This document shows, piece by piece, positions 20,672-32,289 of a stretch of DNA of 64,000 nucleotides. A program made the translations under genes and the position numbers. The notes under the pieces are model-generated. The model worked only from the letters and a program-made list of their open reading frames with translations, did not search any database and was not told the DNA's origin. The stretch's first letter is position 1. Each line of letters opens with the position of its first letter. The stretch is from positions 434,001 to 498,000 of the forward strand of contig JAACJM010000026.1 of the NCBI GenBank assembly GCA_013368315.1, in the 5' to 3' direction. The stretch is from Tetrapyrgos nigripes (lineage: Eukaryota > Basidiomycota > Agaricomycetes > Agaricales > Campanellaceae).

Positions 20672-22925
20672 ATGGCTCCCTTTCGTCGTCTCGCAGAAAT
20701 ATCCAACAAAAGAAAGAGAAACCCTTCACCACCCAACATGCCATTTTTCACCCAGTCTTCCAACAAATTTCTCAGTATTCCTTCCCGTTCTCGGCCTCGA
20801 CCCGTCGTCTCTCAGCCTCCCCGCGATGATGTCGATGACTTTTTGTCGTCTGACCTCGAACTCTCTTTTGCTTCAACTGTGTCGTTGAACTCGCCGACCA
20901 GAGATCCCATCGTCCTCACCCCAGACAAGCGACTATGTGCCCATGGACATTTCCCCTGCACCCGCTCCAAGACCTCTGCACCCGTACATGGCCGCCCACG
21001 AGCGTTCACCAGTGCAGCACGTCTTTTCGGCAACGACATGAGCAACACAGTCTCACCTGCTTTATCTTTGGAGCCGTCACCCTCATTGCAATCAGATTCC
21101 ACTCGCATCAGCTCTGCAAAACGAACTCAACGATCTGGTCTGCCCACTGAATGGTTGTTCTCAAAGCAAGAGACTTCGACTTCCAGTGTAAGACAAGTTA
21201 CCTTCTGTGTGTTATTCCAATGCTCAAACCCTATTACAGGGAGAACTCGCTGATGATGACGCTATGGATGTCGACACCTCATTTGTTGTGGAAGCATCTC
21301 CTATGTACCCCTTCGGTTCTGGTGCTCAATCTGCCGCCCCTACAACCACTGTCTTCAACAACCTCTTTTATGAGACCACATCCCCATCGGTCCCTGCATT
21401 TGGGAAGAAGCGCCGCTCACATTCTCCTGAGCGTATTCGACTGGAAGAAGATTCTTCCTCTCCTGAATTGGCCTCTTCGCCTTCGGTCAGAAAACTTGAG
21501 CGGCGGGGTAGTGCTTCCTTGTTGAAGGAATTCAGTAAACCATCCTTGTCCGGTTTGGGGACGCCTCCACAGAATGCCGTCAAGTGGCCAAGAAGACCTG
21601 CTCTGTCGGCCATGGTACCTCCGGGCGAAAGTCCCAGTATGCACTCCGCATATCCTACACTGTCTAACGAAAGCGGTCGACACCCTGGAGCTCACCAGCT
21701 ACCACCAGCTCGCCGCGCCTTCTCAGCCATGGTTGCACCGGCCCCTTCACCCTCGGATCAGCTATCGGAAGATTCGTCCTTCGATGGCCCTGACTTCTCT
21801 TCCCCCGCTCAGGCTTATGCTAAACGTCAACAAATGAAGACCATTAGACGATGTGATGGAACAGAAGACTTTAGACCTCTCACGGGCGCTAGCGCGATGG
21901 TTACGAATGAGAATTCTCCTTCCAGTAAATTCTTCATGCCTGGTTTCGGTGACAATGAAGCACTTGGCAAGATCTTACCTTGCCGTCGAGTCACTGAAGA
22001 TGGATTAATGAGAATCACGCCCGACACGGTTTGTGACTGATTCCTGATTACCTCTTTCTTTGACTAATTTTTGCGTTATAGATGGACGACCTCTTGAACG
22101 GCGCATACGACGACAAAGTTCGCGAGTATCACATTATCGATTGTCGATTTGACTATGAATACAACGGCGGCCATATATCTGGGGCGGTCAACATCAATAC
22201 TACCGCTGCTGTCGAGGAATTGTTGTTGGGCCCTTCTCTCCTGAAGCCCAAACCTTCCGTCAGTGGTGACCCGGCCAAGAAAACTGTCCTCATTTTCCAC
22301 TGTGAATTTAGCGCAAAACGGGGTCCCACATTGTGAGCCGTTTGTCTCCTTTTCCCGTTCACTGCTGACTCCCTTTTCTAACAGTGCCAAACATCTTCGC
22401 TCGAAGGATCGTGCCCTGAACAACGTTGTGTATCCCAAGGTGCATTACCCTGAATTGTACATCCTGGAGGGAGGTTATTCTGCATACTTCAAGCATTCTC
22501 CTCGCCGATGCGACCCTCAAGGGTACGTCAGCATGGATGACCCTCTACACGCTGCATCTCGAAGGGGTGATCTTGACCAGTTCCGTAAGACCAAGTTTGG
22601 TCGGCACAAATCCTACGCGTACGGTGACGGTGGAGCTAAAGGCACTCTCTTGTCGCAGCAACAGCTCAAACGCAACAGTGCCCCTACCTCAGGTCCACCT
22701 CCTATATTTGCTGCAGGCAATGCGGCTCGTACCCGTCGTGGCAGTAGCTTGATGACCCTTACCGAGGACGGAAGTCATAGCACCGAGGGTGATGAGACTG
22801 ACATTGATCTCGGCGACAGTCCGTGCCCCCCTCCAACCAAGGCTAATGCTCTGAAATCCAAAAAGCCTGGACGTGCCCCCCTTTCCAGAGCTGAAACCTA
22901 TGGACCTGCTCGTATGCCACTCTAG
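20672..22925 (+). CDS. M-phase inducer phosphatase Cdc25/Mih1
   Basis: A dual-specificity phosphatase that removes inhibitory Tyr phosphate from Cdk1 to trigger mitosis. The long disordered N terminus is rich in SP/TP sites, with FDGPDFSSPAQAYAKRQQMKTIRRCDGTEDFRPLTG preceding the catalytic part. LPCRRVTEDGLMRITPDT is followed by the rhodanese-fold domain: MDDLLNGAYDDKVREYHIIDCRFDYEYNGGHISGAVNI. The active-site loop is HCEFSAKRGPT (HCx5R). The domain ends PKVHYPELYILEGGYSAYF and CDPQGYVSMDDP. Three introns of about 50 nt lie near 21189, 22029 and 22334. The start at 20672 (MAPFRRLAEISNKRKR) follows CCCAACATGG, a good context. The segment near 20933-20971 may contain compensating frame changes. 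It is first of three plus-strand genes, before CCT1 and APC3. Confidence 0.92.
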
Positions 22926-23740
22926 TGTGCACTAACCACCCATGTGCATTCTCGACGCTCTCATCATCATGAATGTTCGGATTCTGCATGTCTCTCTATG
23001 AACCCGTTACGCCTTTCCTATGGCTTGTCATTCCTTTCACGGCACACTCCTTTAACATCTTGATATCTCCACTCGTATGATTTGCTGGCTGTCGCGGTGG
23101 TATACCAAAGGTATCACTGGGGTTTTTCCCCTGTCTCGTTGTTTTCTCTTTCAGTCTGTGGGCTTTGCCAACAATACTGACATCTCTCTCATCATGTATC
23201 ATCTCTTTTCATCTGTGTCTATATTTAAGCGCATGGACTGCCATCATCTACAGACTCGTTCACCTCAATTACATACTGCGAATCATCTCTCATATCTCAA
23301 AATCATTTCCTTATCATCTTTTTCTCCTTTACTCACCAACCCTTGTTCCATATTACAACGTCTGACTCACCACTCCGGTACTGAAAGCTTCAGCGGTAGA
23401 CAAATGCGTAATCTTTTTCTTCCTTGTTTCTGATCTGTCTCAATCACTATTTATCTCTACTCCAATCTATTCGAACACTACTTTAGTCGTCCGCTGTTGA
23501 CGTGAAGGTGCCATTCGTTTCGGATAGATAAATAGTTTCTTCCCTGTTTCCATATACATACTGAACCTTGCTACGTTTCTTGTATAGTCGTAGCTTCAAT
23601 GTAAAACTTTCGAGCTTGCTTGAAGTACACAACTGGTGCGGACAACGTTAACTACCCAAAAACTTTGACTTGACAAACACTTACCAACACGCGTCTCGCG
23701 TTTTGTACCGTCCATCTTTTCGTTCACTCTACCATCTGAG
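22926..23740. other. Intergenic, Cdc25 3' side and CCT1 promoter
   Basis: About 815 bp, T/C-rich on the plus strand. No reading frame here shows coding character; the 118-codon frame from 23077 is low-complexity hydrophobic and lacks family similarity. I see no tRNA-like or repeat structure. Confidence 0.45.
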
Positions 23741-25771
23741 ATGTTCCAAAGGGATCCGAGAGCAGGTGCTTTCTTGGGTGGTGACCGTGTATCTGGTCAA
23801 GACATTCGGGATCAGAATGGTGTGTAGCCTGCTATTTTCTGGTACCATTTGCTCAACTTCAAACTTGTGCTAGTCATTGCTGCCCAGTCGATCGCAAATA
23901 TCGTCAAGAGTTCTCTGGGACCTTTCGGTCTCGACAAGATGCTCGTAGATAATATTGGAGTCTGATCGCCTTCTCTGTGTCATGGAATCCTACTGAACCA
24001 TACTGCATATTCTAGGAAGTAACAATCTCAAACGACGGTGCAACTATCTTATCTTTGCTTTCTGTGGAAAATCCTGCTGGACGCATATTTGTGGATCTTG
24101 CTCAAAAACAAGACAAAGAAGTGGGAGATGGTACTACCTCTGTCGTGATCATCGCTGCAGAACTTTTGCGGCGCGCAAACGAATTGGTGAAGGCCAAAAT
24201 ACATCCAACAACGATCATCACTGGGTACCGGCTTGCTTGCAGAGAAGCTGTTAAATTCATGCAGGATCAGTTGAGCATCAAGGTTGATGCTTTGGGCAGA
24301 GAGGCTCTGATAAATGCCGCTAAAACGAGTATGGCTAGTAAAATCATCGGAAAGTGCGTGGCTGCGATCTGGACAGTGTAATGATTTCTAACTAATTTTC
24401 TTAGTGATGACGATCTCTTCGCACCTATGGCTGTCGATGCGATGCAAGCTGTGAAAACCATCAACCTTCGCGGTGACATCAAGTACCCAGTCAAGGCTGT
24501 CAATGTTCTCAAAGCTCACGGAAAGAGTGCCCGGGAATCACTCTTTGTGAATGGATATGCTCTAAACTGCACTGTTGCCAGTCAAGGTACCTGATCTCGT
24601 CCTTGAAATCGCTCAAAAATTGACACTTTATTGCAGCAATGAAAAAGAGGATAACAAACGCAAAAATTGCATGCCTTGATATCAACTTGCAAAAAGCACG
24701 TATGCAGCTTGGTGTACAAATTCTGGTGGATGATCCCAGCCAGTTGGAAGATATCCGTAAAAGGTGTGTTTCCCCGTGCTTTTCTATCCGGTGTGTTTCT
24801 GAGTCCGGAGGCAGGGAAGCTGAAATCACCCTTGAACGCATCCGTAAAATCCTTGCTGCTGGTGCTAACGTCGTCCTCACGACTAAGGGCATCGATGATC
24901 TTTGTCTGAAGGAGTTTGTTGAAGCTGGTGCTATGGCTGTCCGTCGATGTAGGAAGGAGGACTTGCGTAGGATTGCGAAAGCGACTGGGGGACAGCTGAT
25001 CTCCAGCATGGCAAACCTCGAAGGCGAAGAGACTTTCGAGGCAAGTTATCTCGGTGCAGCGGATGAGGTGGTGCAGGAGCGGATATCAGACGACGAGCTC
25101 ATCTTGATCAAGGGTACCAAGGTCGTCAATTCATCATCTATCGTTCTTCGTGGCGCAAACGACTATATGCTTGACGAGATGGAGCGGGCTCTTCACGACA
25201 CTCTGTGTATCATCAAACGAACACTGGAAAGTGGAGCAGTGGTCCCAGGTGGTGGTGCCGTAGAATCAGCACTAAGCATTTATCTTGAAAATTTCGCTAG
25301 GACCTTGGTACTTTTTCCCCTACTTAGCAAAGACTTCATACTGACACTCATTCTAGGGCTCACGAGAGCAATTAGCAATTGCCGAGTTTGCAAGTGCTCT
25401 TCTGTCCATTCCCAAGCAACTGGCGGTGAACGCCGCTAAAGACTCCACCGAACTAGTTGCGAAATTACGTTCGTATCACAATGCTGCACAAAACGCACCA
25501 GCTGGCGATCCCAAAAAGGTCCTGTTGCGGTATGGGCTCGATCTTATGAATGGCGATGTCAGAGACAATGTTACTGCCGGGATTTTGGAGCCCACTGTCA
25601 GTAAAGTGAAGAGCCTCAAATCTGCCTACGAGGCCGCAGTGTCTCTGCTGAGAATAGACGACGCGATTCAGTGCATTCCCGGTAAGTGTTTGCTAAGGCG
25701 AGTTGTGCACATAGTCTGACTTGTTTTCTTCGATAGAATCAAAAGGTGAAGCAGATCCTCATGGACATTAG
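23741..25771 (+). CDS. Chaperonin CCT subunit alpha (TCP-1/CCT1)
   Basis: One of eight subunits of the cytosolic chaperonin TRiC/CCT that folds actin, tubulin and WD40 proteins. The start [19 protein letters not shown] is followed by [76 protein letters not shown] (ATP-binding GDGTTS), [45 protein letters not shown] and [15 protein letters not shown]. The alpha-specific C terminus is spliced ending [20 protein letters not shown] and the [16 protein letters not shown] block fit alpha better than the other subunits. About eight short introns. The one at 24774-24824 must end at GGCAG to give [12 protein letters not shown]. Confidence 0.94.
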
Positions 25772-25887
25772 ATAGAATGAATTGTATGATTTTTGGTGTA
25801 GAATATTAGCGTTGAGCAGCCCGAATGTTATGTATTTTGTCGAGGTCCGGTCTGTGGGTTTTCACTGAAAACGCGCGTCACTGAGGT

Positions 25888-25893
25888 CACGTG
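25888..25893. promoter_or_regulatory. CACGTG E-box upstream of APC3
   Basis: A palindromic GTCACGTGAG sits about 65 bp before the APC3 start in a 184-bp intergenic gap. It is the fourth CACGTG found in an intergenic region of this window. Binding is inferred. Confidence 0.4.
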
Positions 25894-25955
25894 AGTTGAA
25901 ACGACCTCGCGTTCTTGGTCGTTCTCTCATGTTCCCCTTTTCTATGTTATAAACC

Positions 25956-28666
25956 ATGCTCAATACCATGGACTCCATAGAAGGCCTTCCTCAACTCGCT
26001 CAAACTTTCCAGAGTCTCATATGGTCATGCATCGACTCAGACCTTACAAGATCTGCCGTCTTCTACGCGGAACGTTATTTCGCCATGAATCAACTAAATC
26101 ACGATGCTCGTCACCTCTACGCCGTCGCACTTCTGCGTGAAGGACAAACCTTTTCTGCCCTCTGTATTGTGGATATATCGAGACAAGAACAATGTAGTGG
26201 ATGTTTGGAAATCAAGGCCAAATGCTGTACCGCCCTTGGTAGACATAGACAAGCGCGTGAAGCGATAGAAGAGTCCTTAAAGGATGCAACGTACATGGCG
26301 TCTAGTATGTGACTGCTATCCTGCCCATTCCCAGATCACTGATCTTTATTGCATAGCTTCCACAGCGGTCAGACCTGCTCGAGTAGCTCCCGAAAAAGCT
26401 GCCATGCACTGTCGGTCGGGCACAATGGCTTTGAAAGGCAATCTTCAAGAGGAAGCATTAGCAAGCTTCCGTCAAGCGCTCTCGATGAATCCTTTCCTAT
26501 GGGAAGCCTTCGAAGGACTTTGTGCTCTGGGTATGTTCCATGTCGTCTGCTGAAATGTGCGATGCTTATACCTGAAAGGCGCATGCCCTGAGATTGATGA
26601 TCTGTTTCCTCTCCACCTCGCTGTCGCAAAGCGTGCCACTTTCGAAGAACCGTTGAAATCTGGAGGACCAACAAGTACAGGAGCTGGCTTCTTTACTCCT
26701 GATCCTGTCAATGCCCATCGTGGGTGGAGGCCTGACGGTGTTTCACAACCATTTCGTTATCCTCGGGATTCCCTGTACGTGAAGTCATTCTCAGTGAAAA
26801 TGTTTATTAATTAACGAGTTTTCGGTATGAAGAGCATCTAGCGATGCGTCTTTTCAAATCGCAGATTCCACCTTCCATGACGGTCTGAACAGTCGTTCAA
26901 ACTATATTCCTGTACCTCCGCAACAGATAAGACCTTTGTCGTCGGCTGATGAATCCGGCCCCTTGCCCAAGAAGCTACGATCAGTAGCACCTCAGGATCC
27001 CAGCAAGACTTCCAAGCTGAAGCTGAATATTGATGACTCCACGAAGAAGGTATCTGACTGCATAAACTCGACGTAGGATGTTTCTGTCGACTGATAAGTT
27101 TCCTTTCAGTCTTCAAAATCTCGCAGCAATTCTAACTCTAAAAGTGGAAATACAGGCTCAAGTTCTGGTGCTGGCACCCGACGAAGTCACCGTTTGGGAT
27201 CAAAACCGGGGTCCTCAAGGGTATGTCATTAACTATCATCCTATATTAGACTGAGCACTAACCAGCACAGTCTTCCACACGGCAACAGGGCCATCTTCGT
27301 TCTCAGTCTATGGAATCAGAAGAAGATGAAGCGGCGTATTCGCCTTCGCCACCCTCTGTTGCTCAGTCTCCTCGATCAGACGGATCACCGCCTTCCGCAC
27401 GATGGCCTCCAACTGAACCAACGTCAGCGCAGGAGGCTCGCGATATGGCTCATCAATACATATATGAACTCATGCGGTGTTTCGCAAAGGCGACCAGAGC
27501 ATTGTCGAAATACGACTCACCGAAATGTCTTAGCGAGCTGGAACAGTTGCCAAACGAACACCAGCAGACCCCGTGGGTACTGGCCATGGTTGGAAAGGCA
27601 CATTACGAGAAAGGAGACTATAGCTCCGTAAGTGTCTCTTTGTGCGGCGATAGCTAGCCAATTAACGGAGACCTATGAATTAGGCGCAAAGGGCATTCAG
27701 AGCCGTTCGCACTTATGAACCTTATCGTCTGTGGGATATGGAAGTCTACTCCACGTTGCTTTGGCATACTCAGCAATCTGTGGAACTGTCTTTTCTTGCG
27801 CAAGAGTTGCTTAACATTGACCCTCGATCTCCGCAAGCGTGGATAGCAATTGGAAATCTATTTTCCTTGCAGAAGGATAGGCAGCAGGCTTTAACATGCT
27901 TTCGAAGGGCATCTCAGCTGGACCCGTCGTGTGCATACGCGTTCACATTAAGTGGTCACGAGATGGTGGACGACGACCTTGACAAGGCGATAAACTCCTT
28001 TCAGTCTGCCTTACGTGTTGATCCCCGTCATTACAATGCCTGGTAAGGCGTGTTTGCTCGTATCAGAAGGCTTATCTCTAAGGTTTGAGCGGACAGGTAT
28101 GGGCTAGGGAGTTGCTATCTGAGGCAAAGCAAGTTACGGCTGGCAGAGTACCATTACCGAAAAGCCGTTGAAATACATCCGAACAACGCCGTTCTTCTAG
28201 GATGTGTGGGAATGGTACGTGCAAAAACTGGATTGTTGACGTCTAACTGACGGATGGGTTAGGTCCTCGAAAGACAAGGCGATCGAAATGCGGCACGGAT
28301 TCTTTTTGATCAAGCCGTTGAAATTGCGCCAGATAACGCATTAGCACGGTATCGAAGAGCGAAAATGCTTATCGGGATGAGGAAATATGAGGTAAGTGAT
28401 CGAGGAATGTGGGGACAGAATAGGGGAGCTAAAAAGTATTGCAGGCCGCTATCAAGGACTTGGAGACGTTGCACAGCTCGTCGCCGGAAGAGTCGAATGT
28501 GGTATTCCAGCTTGCCAAGGTTTATAGGTTGGTTGGTAACGATGTAAAGTCTGCGCAGCTGCTTGCTAGAGCACGAGACATTGCGCCGCGGAACATTGGG
28601 AAGATTAAGAAGCTACTAGAAACGGCGAAGGACGAATTAAAGGAAGACGAGATGGATGAGGGATAA
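25956..28666 (+). CDS. Anaphase-promoting complex subunit 3 (Cdc27/Nuc2)
   Basis: TPR-arm subunit of APC/C that docks Cdh1/Cdc20 IR tails. N-terminal TPRs start LIWSCIDSDLTRSAVFYAERYFAMNQLNHDARHLYAVALLREG and include CLEIKAKCCTALGRHRQAREAIEE, with ALASFRQALSMNPFLWEAFEGLCALG at about 26450. A Ser-rich disordered middle spans about 26600-27420. The C-terminal TPR array is WVLAMVGKAHYEKGDY, AFRAVRTYEPYRLWDMEVYSTLLWH, LSFLAQELLNIDPRSPQAWIAIGNLFSLQKDRQQAL, INSFQSALRVDPRHYNAWYGLGSCYLRQSK, ILFDQAVEIAPDNALARYRRAKML and AAIKDLETLHSSSPEESNVVFQLAKVYRL. YGLGSCYLRQSK and TLLWH are typical Cdc27 features. The gene has about nine introns. A start at 25968 (MDSIEG) is also possible. Confidence 0.93.
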
Positions 28667-29065
28667 TAGTCTAATGGCGAAATAATCTCACAAGTTTGTT
28701 ACATGTATCTCGCGTGACGTGAGTCAGAAGTCACAGCTTGAATAAATAGTCAAAATGCAGTCAACCGACTGCACCTGCCCGCCTTGCACCACAACTACCA
28801 TGTCCCACTAGCCCCTCTGTCCCCTGTCCCCTGCTGCTCCCAACGTCCTGCTTGACGTTCTCAAGTAAGAATGGTTAAAGCCTCCCGCATATCCACCAAC
28901 GGCACTCTTCTCTTCGAACCCCACATTGTGGACCGCATACACCAACAACTACACTGAACTCTTCTCTCTCAGTTTCGTGTTCAACCGTACGTTCCACCCT
29001 CCTTTCAGTCCCGTGTCCTTCCTCATGCTCTTCCAGACATCCTGTTTGCACATTGTTACACGCCC
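28667..29065 (+). other. Intergenic/leader with upstream ORFs
   Basis: APC3 3' region followed by a C-rich leader. The leader holds two short upstream ORFs before the main ATG at 29066: a 3-codon one at about 28799, and a 28-codon one at 28870-28956 starting MVKASRISTNG. They could dampen translation of the downstream protein (inference). Confidence 0.45.
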
Positions 29066-29932
29066 ATGTCTTCTGAATCCTCCAATCTCTCCTCCATGAC
29101 CCGCTCCAAACTGTATCATTCCGTTGGTGGCAAGGATAAATACAGTTTGCATCGCTGGGTGCTGCTCAAAAACTCCATAGTACGCGCTCTCCCGTTGACC
29201 ACAAACGCCTCACAACACAACTGCCCCGATATTGACTGCTCAGATCCACCTCGTGGTACAGAGGAGGAAACCAGCTCCGATGACGATGACGCGTTCATGT
29301 TTCCCGACGTTGGGAACATGGGGGATAGTCCCAGTGTAGACGGCAATGCCTCCGAAGCCCAGTGGTTGGACTCGTTGCTAGAGACCCTAGGTGACGATGA
29401 TGACGATGACTTCAGTGTCGACAATGCGTCCGTCCTTCAACCTGACGATGACGACGACCATCTGTTGAGCCCAATAATATCACCAATGTCCTCGTCGGAC
29501 GACCTCACCAGCCAGACTGATTTCTCTTCGTCCATATCTGTACCATATCCTTATCCTGTTCCTTACCCTCCATTTCATCCCCCTCTCATTTCTTATCACC
29601 AGCTCAATACCTCTTTCGATTCACTAGACATTGTCGGGGACCCACTACCTTATTGCGATGCAGATGACGTCGAGGATCTCGCAGTCCCTGATGCCATTGA
29701 AGACACCTCGGACGACGAATCAGACACTCCCCTCACCCCTTCCGTTGGTTCATCGTTGACTTCTCTGAATTCTGGTGCACCTCTCTCCGCAGACAATCGT
29801 CCCCGTCGTTCCAGTCCCCATGTATATATCAACTCGCACGACTCTTCCTTCTACCCTTACGAGCTTGGCCCTGATCCTCTACCATTTTCTGATCATCTTC
29901 ATTCTCGATATAATTATTACCAGGAGTGCTAA
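29066..29932 (+). CDS. Unknown acidic, Asp/Ser-rich protein
   Basis: I do not recognise this intronless 288-residue protein. The N terminus has SKLYHSVGGKDKYSLHRWVLLKNSIVRALP (about residues 14-44), which looks like a short amphipathic basic helix. The rest is highly acidic and disordered: an EEETSSDDDDAFMFPDVG stretch, LLETLGDDDDDDF, a Tyr/Pro run PYPYPVPYPPFHPP, and a C terminus with YINSHDSSFYPYELGPDPLPF. No catalytic motif is seen. Acidic and aromatic blocks resemble transcriptional activation regions, but that is speculation. The long leader with upstream ORFs suggests translational regulation. Confidence 0.65.
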   Translation: MSSESSNLSSMTRSKLYHSVGGKDKYSLHRWVLLKNSIVRALPLTTNASQHNCPDIDCSDPPRGTEEETSSDDDDAFMFPDVGNMGDSPSVDGNASEAQWLDSLLETLGDDDDDDFSVDNASVLQPDDDDDHLLSPIISPMSSSDDLTSQTDFSSSISVPYPYPVPYPPFHPPLISYHQLNTSFDSLDIVGDPLPYCDADDVEDLAVPDAIEDTSDDESDTPLTPSVGSSLTSLNSGAPLSADNRPRRSSPHVYINSHDSSFYPYELGPDPLPFSDHLHSRYNYYQEC

Positions 29933-30142
29933 GGCTTCCTTTTTCTTCTTAGATGTACATGCTGTTTACTTGCTCTTACTCTATGATTTCTACTACTCTC
30001 GCTCCCTATCTCTCTGTCTTCCTCTATCATGCTACCTACTTTTAGTTATCCGGTCTCCACGTTATTGATCTGATTTGGTCGTTCGGAATTTCCCAAAAAA
30101 ATTCGACCTTGGGTACTTGAGCGGTCGTACGAGCACCCATCA

Positions 30143-31144
30143 TTATTCCGACTCCGACGGGAGTAAAGGAATCTCTGAAAACCAATCAGGGTTGGCCGGG
30201 ATATATTGGACTGATGTATTGTTGAACGCCGCTGGCCATATTTTCGAGGGTGGTAACGATTGGCTAGACAGAAATGGCACTGTGAAACATGAGCCTTGTG
30301 GTCCCTGAAAGATAACAACAGCTGCCAACCTATTCGTAAAACAGCTGGCGCGGTACTCTCCAACTTGTCGACCGAATTGCTAGGGATATTATTAGAACTG
30401 AGTGGCTAATCACACAGGGGACATACTTTTCGACGTAGTCTTCTAATCGGTTGGAGACAAGGATAAGGTTGGACAAACGTTCTCCTGTCCAATTTTTTCG
30501 CAACACGTTCTCGTAAAGTTCTATATCACAATGGGGCATAAAAAATATGGTAGGGTCGTCGGCAGTAACACCCTAGATACCAATGTCTTCAACACTTGTT
30601 GCCGTCGAACATTGAACCTTGAAACAGAGGGACCAACCAAATCTTCACCAGATAGCGGCGTCCGAAACTCAAGCCCCTTCAATAAGCAATGGTCTTGCTC
30701 CGTAAAGACAGGATCATATACGGTAACCTGTTCAAAGTCCTGTATACTTCTAAATACGTCCAATGGAAATACAAAGTGTATACATACTATCTTCAGAACA
30801 TCGCACATGTCAAGAAGGAAACCGAGCTGTGCCCGCGGTATCGGTGAATTTGATGGACTTCCCAGCCCGAGGCACACTACTCGAGCCGTCGATTTCCAGC
30901 TTTTCTTGTCCAAAGCGTCAAAATGAGTTCTACGCATAATGTTTCAGTGATTGGAGCTGCACCACGATATGATCAGAAGAAACAGACGTTGGCACCGTGT
31001 AGACCACTCATCCTTCTTGAGATCGTCTCGGCTGTTTTGAAGAAGCGTAAGGAGAGGAACCTTGGACTTTGCGTTTTTTCGTTTCTTGCGGGACACTGGA
31101 GCAGAAAATTCGGCATATCGGTACGAATTCGATTCTTGGGACAT
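30143..31144 (-). CDS. SRR1-like domain protein
   Basis: SRR1-domain proteins were first described as a plant clock regulator; yeast members are linked to haem or regulatory functions. The start MSQESNSYRYAEFSAPVSRKKRKNAK is basic. The domain begins VVCLGLGSPSNSPIPRAQLGFLLDMCD, continues VTVYDPVFTEQDHCLLKGL, LFFMPHCDIELYENVLRKNWTGERLSNLILVSNRLEDYVE and WPAAFNNTSVQYI, and ends LLPSESE. The CLGLGS and (F)MPHC..ELYxN motifs are the family hallmarks. The gene has four or five short introns. The region between the VSNRLEDYVEK exon and the last exon is less certain. The biochemical activity is not known. Confidence 0.82.
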
Positions 31145-31358
31145 TGCTAGTGGAGTGATAGGATGAACCGGAGAGCAAGCAGAACCAAACAGGGATAACG
31201 GTGATTTGAAGACCCCTTCAGTATGTTTGAAGACGTTCATTTTCACTACAAGTACAGTCATTGTACGTATAAGGTGTACATTTTTATCTGGAGTAGAGTC
31301 AGAGGGATGGTTTATGATCAGAACAATGAGAACACGCACCTTTATCGCCCCAAAGTTC

Positions 31359-32065
31359 TCAGATCGTCTGTAATGTCCACAAATCGTCTCCGAGATATGT
31401 GACCGTCTCAACCCCAATGTCTTTATTTACTTTACGCATCTCCTCAGTACCCATTTTTGTTATCCCAACTCCAACAGCGTGTTCTTTGCCTTCTGCATGT
31501 ATGGCGACAGGTGTTGCTGCAGGAAGAGCTTCTTCTGGAGGTGGAAGATAGCCTCCATTGGATGTTAGTCCAGGGCACATCATATGGGCACCTCCCAGAA
31601 GAAACCGTATCGCGCCACGGTCAATCCGGACCATGGGGAGGATGTATGGGTCTAGAGAAAGTCAGTAGTCGATCAGAAATGCTATAAACAGACAACAGAC
31701 ATTTGTGGAGTAATCGCAATGTCGGATACATCGGCCCATCGAAATGCTGGAAGAAGATGGGTTCACCATGCACTGTGTAAATAGATAGGTGGTCTCTGCT
31801 GCATAACAGTGAGGCAATGAAATACACAGAACCGAGGACACCAACCATTTGACGTGTACCAAACCTTCTTTCTTGGGCCAGATTGCGTCTAGTGTTTCGG
31901 GCTCAATCTTCCACTGAGCGAGTACAGCCGCTCGCAATGACCTTTGAACGGACTGTTTGACTGGGGTCTGTCCGGCGATATCAGTCGATGTCGAGAATCT
32001 GTAACCAGAACCATCATGAGCAGAACAAGGATGCCGACTCTAGACAGAACGGACTTTTTGAACAT
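31359..32065 (-). CDS. MCT-1/Tma20 translation factor (PUA domain)
   Basis: MCT-1/Tma20 pairs with DENR/Tma22 to recycle 40S subunits and help re-initiation. The first exon encodes only MFKK plus two bases. The product then reads [81 protein letters not shown]. The PUA domain follows: VRIDRGAIRFLLGGAHMMCPGLTSNGGYLPPPE, VAIHAEGKEHAVGVGITKMGTEEM and GVETVTYLGDDLW. All family blocks are present, total about 185 residues. Three introns of 47-54 nt. A re-initiation factor is apt in a genome with leaders such as the one at 28.9 kb, though no link is shown. Confidence 0.93.
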
Positions 32066-32289
32066 CGATGGTGAGGAAGAAAGCCAAGTTTGCTTTGATT
32101 TACATTTACAAGTCGTTTTGGTTGAATGCTACAACACAAATCTACATTATGTATTCTGATATTCTTCCTAATAGTACATAGCGTTTGTCGAAAACAACCT
32201 GCTGCCGAGACACGAGCAGATAAACACAAGATAGAAATAACATGGCAAGCCAAACGTTAGATGTGAAGAAAAGTGATTCAGTCCGTAGA

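Noticed and set aside
23077..23433. 118-codon plus-strand frame after Cdc25
   Set aside because: Low-complexity T/C-rich translation without domain; more likely UTR or promoter.
29775..30068. 97-codon plus-strand frame overlapping the end of the acidic protein
   Set aside because: Alternate frame of the acidic gene and its T-rich 3' region; hydrophobic low-complexity translation.
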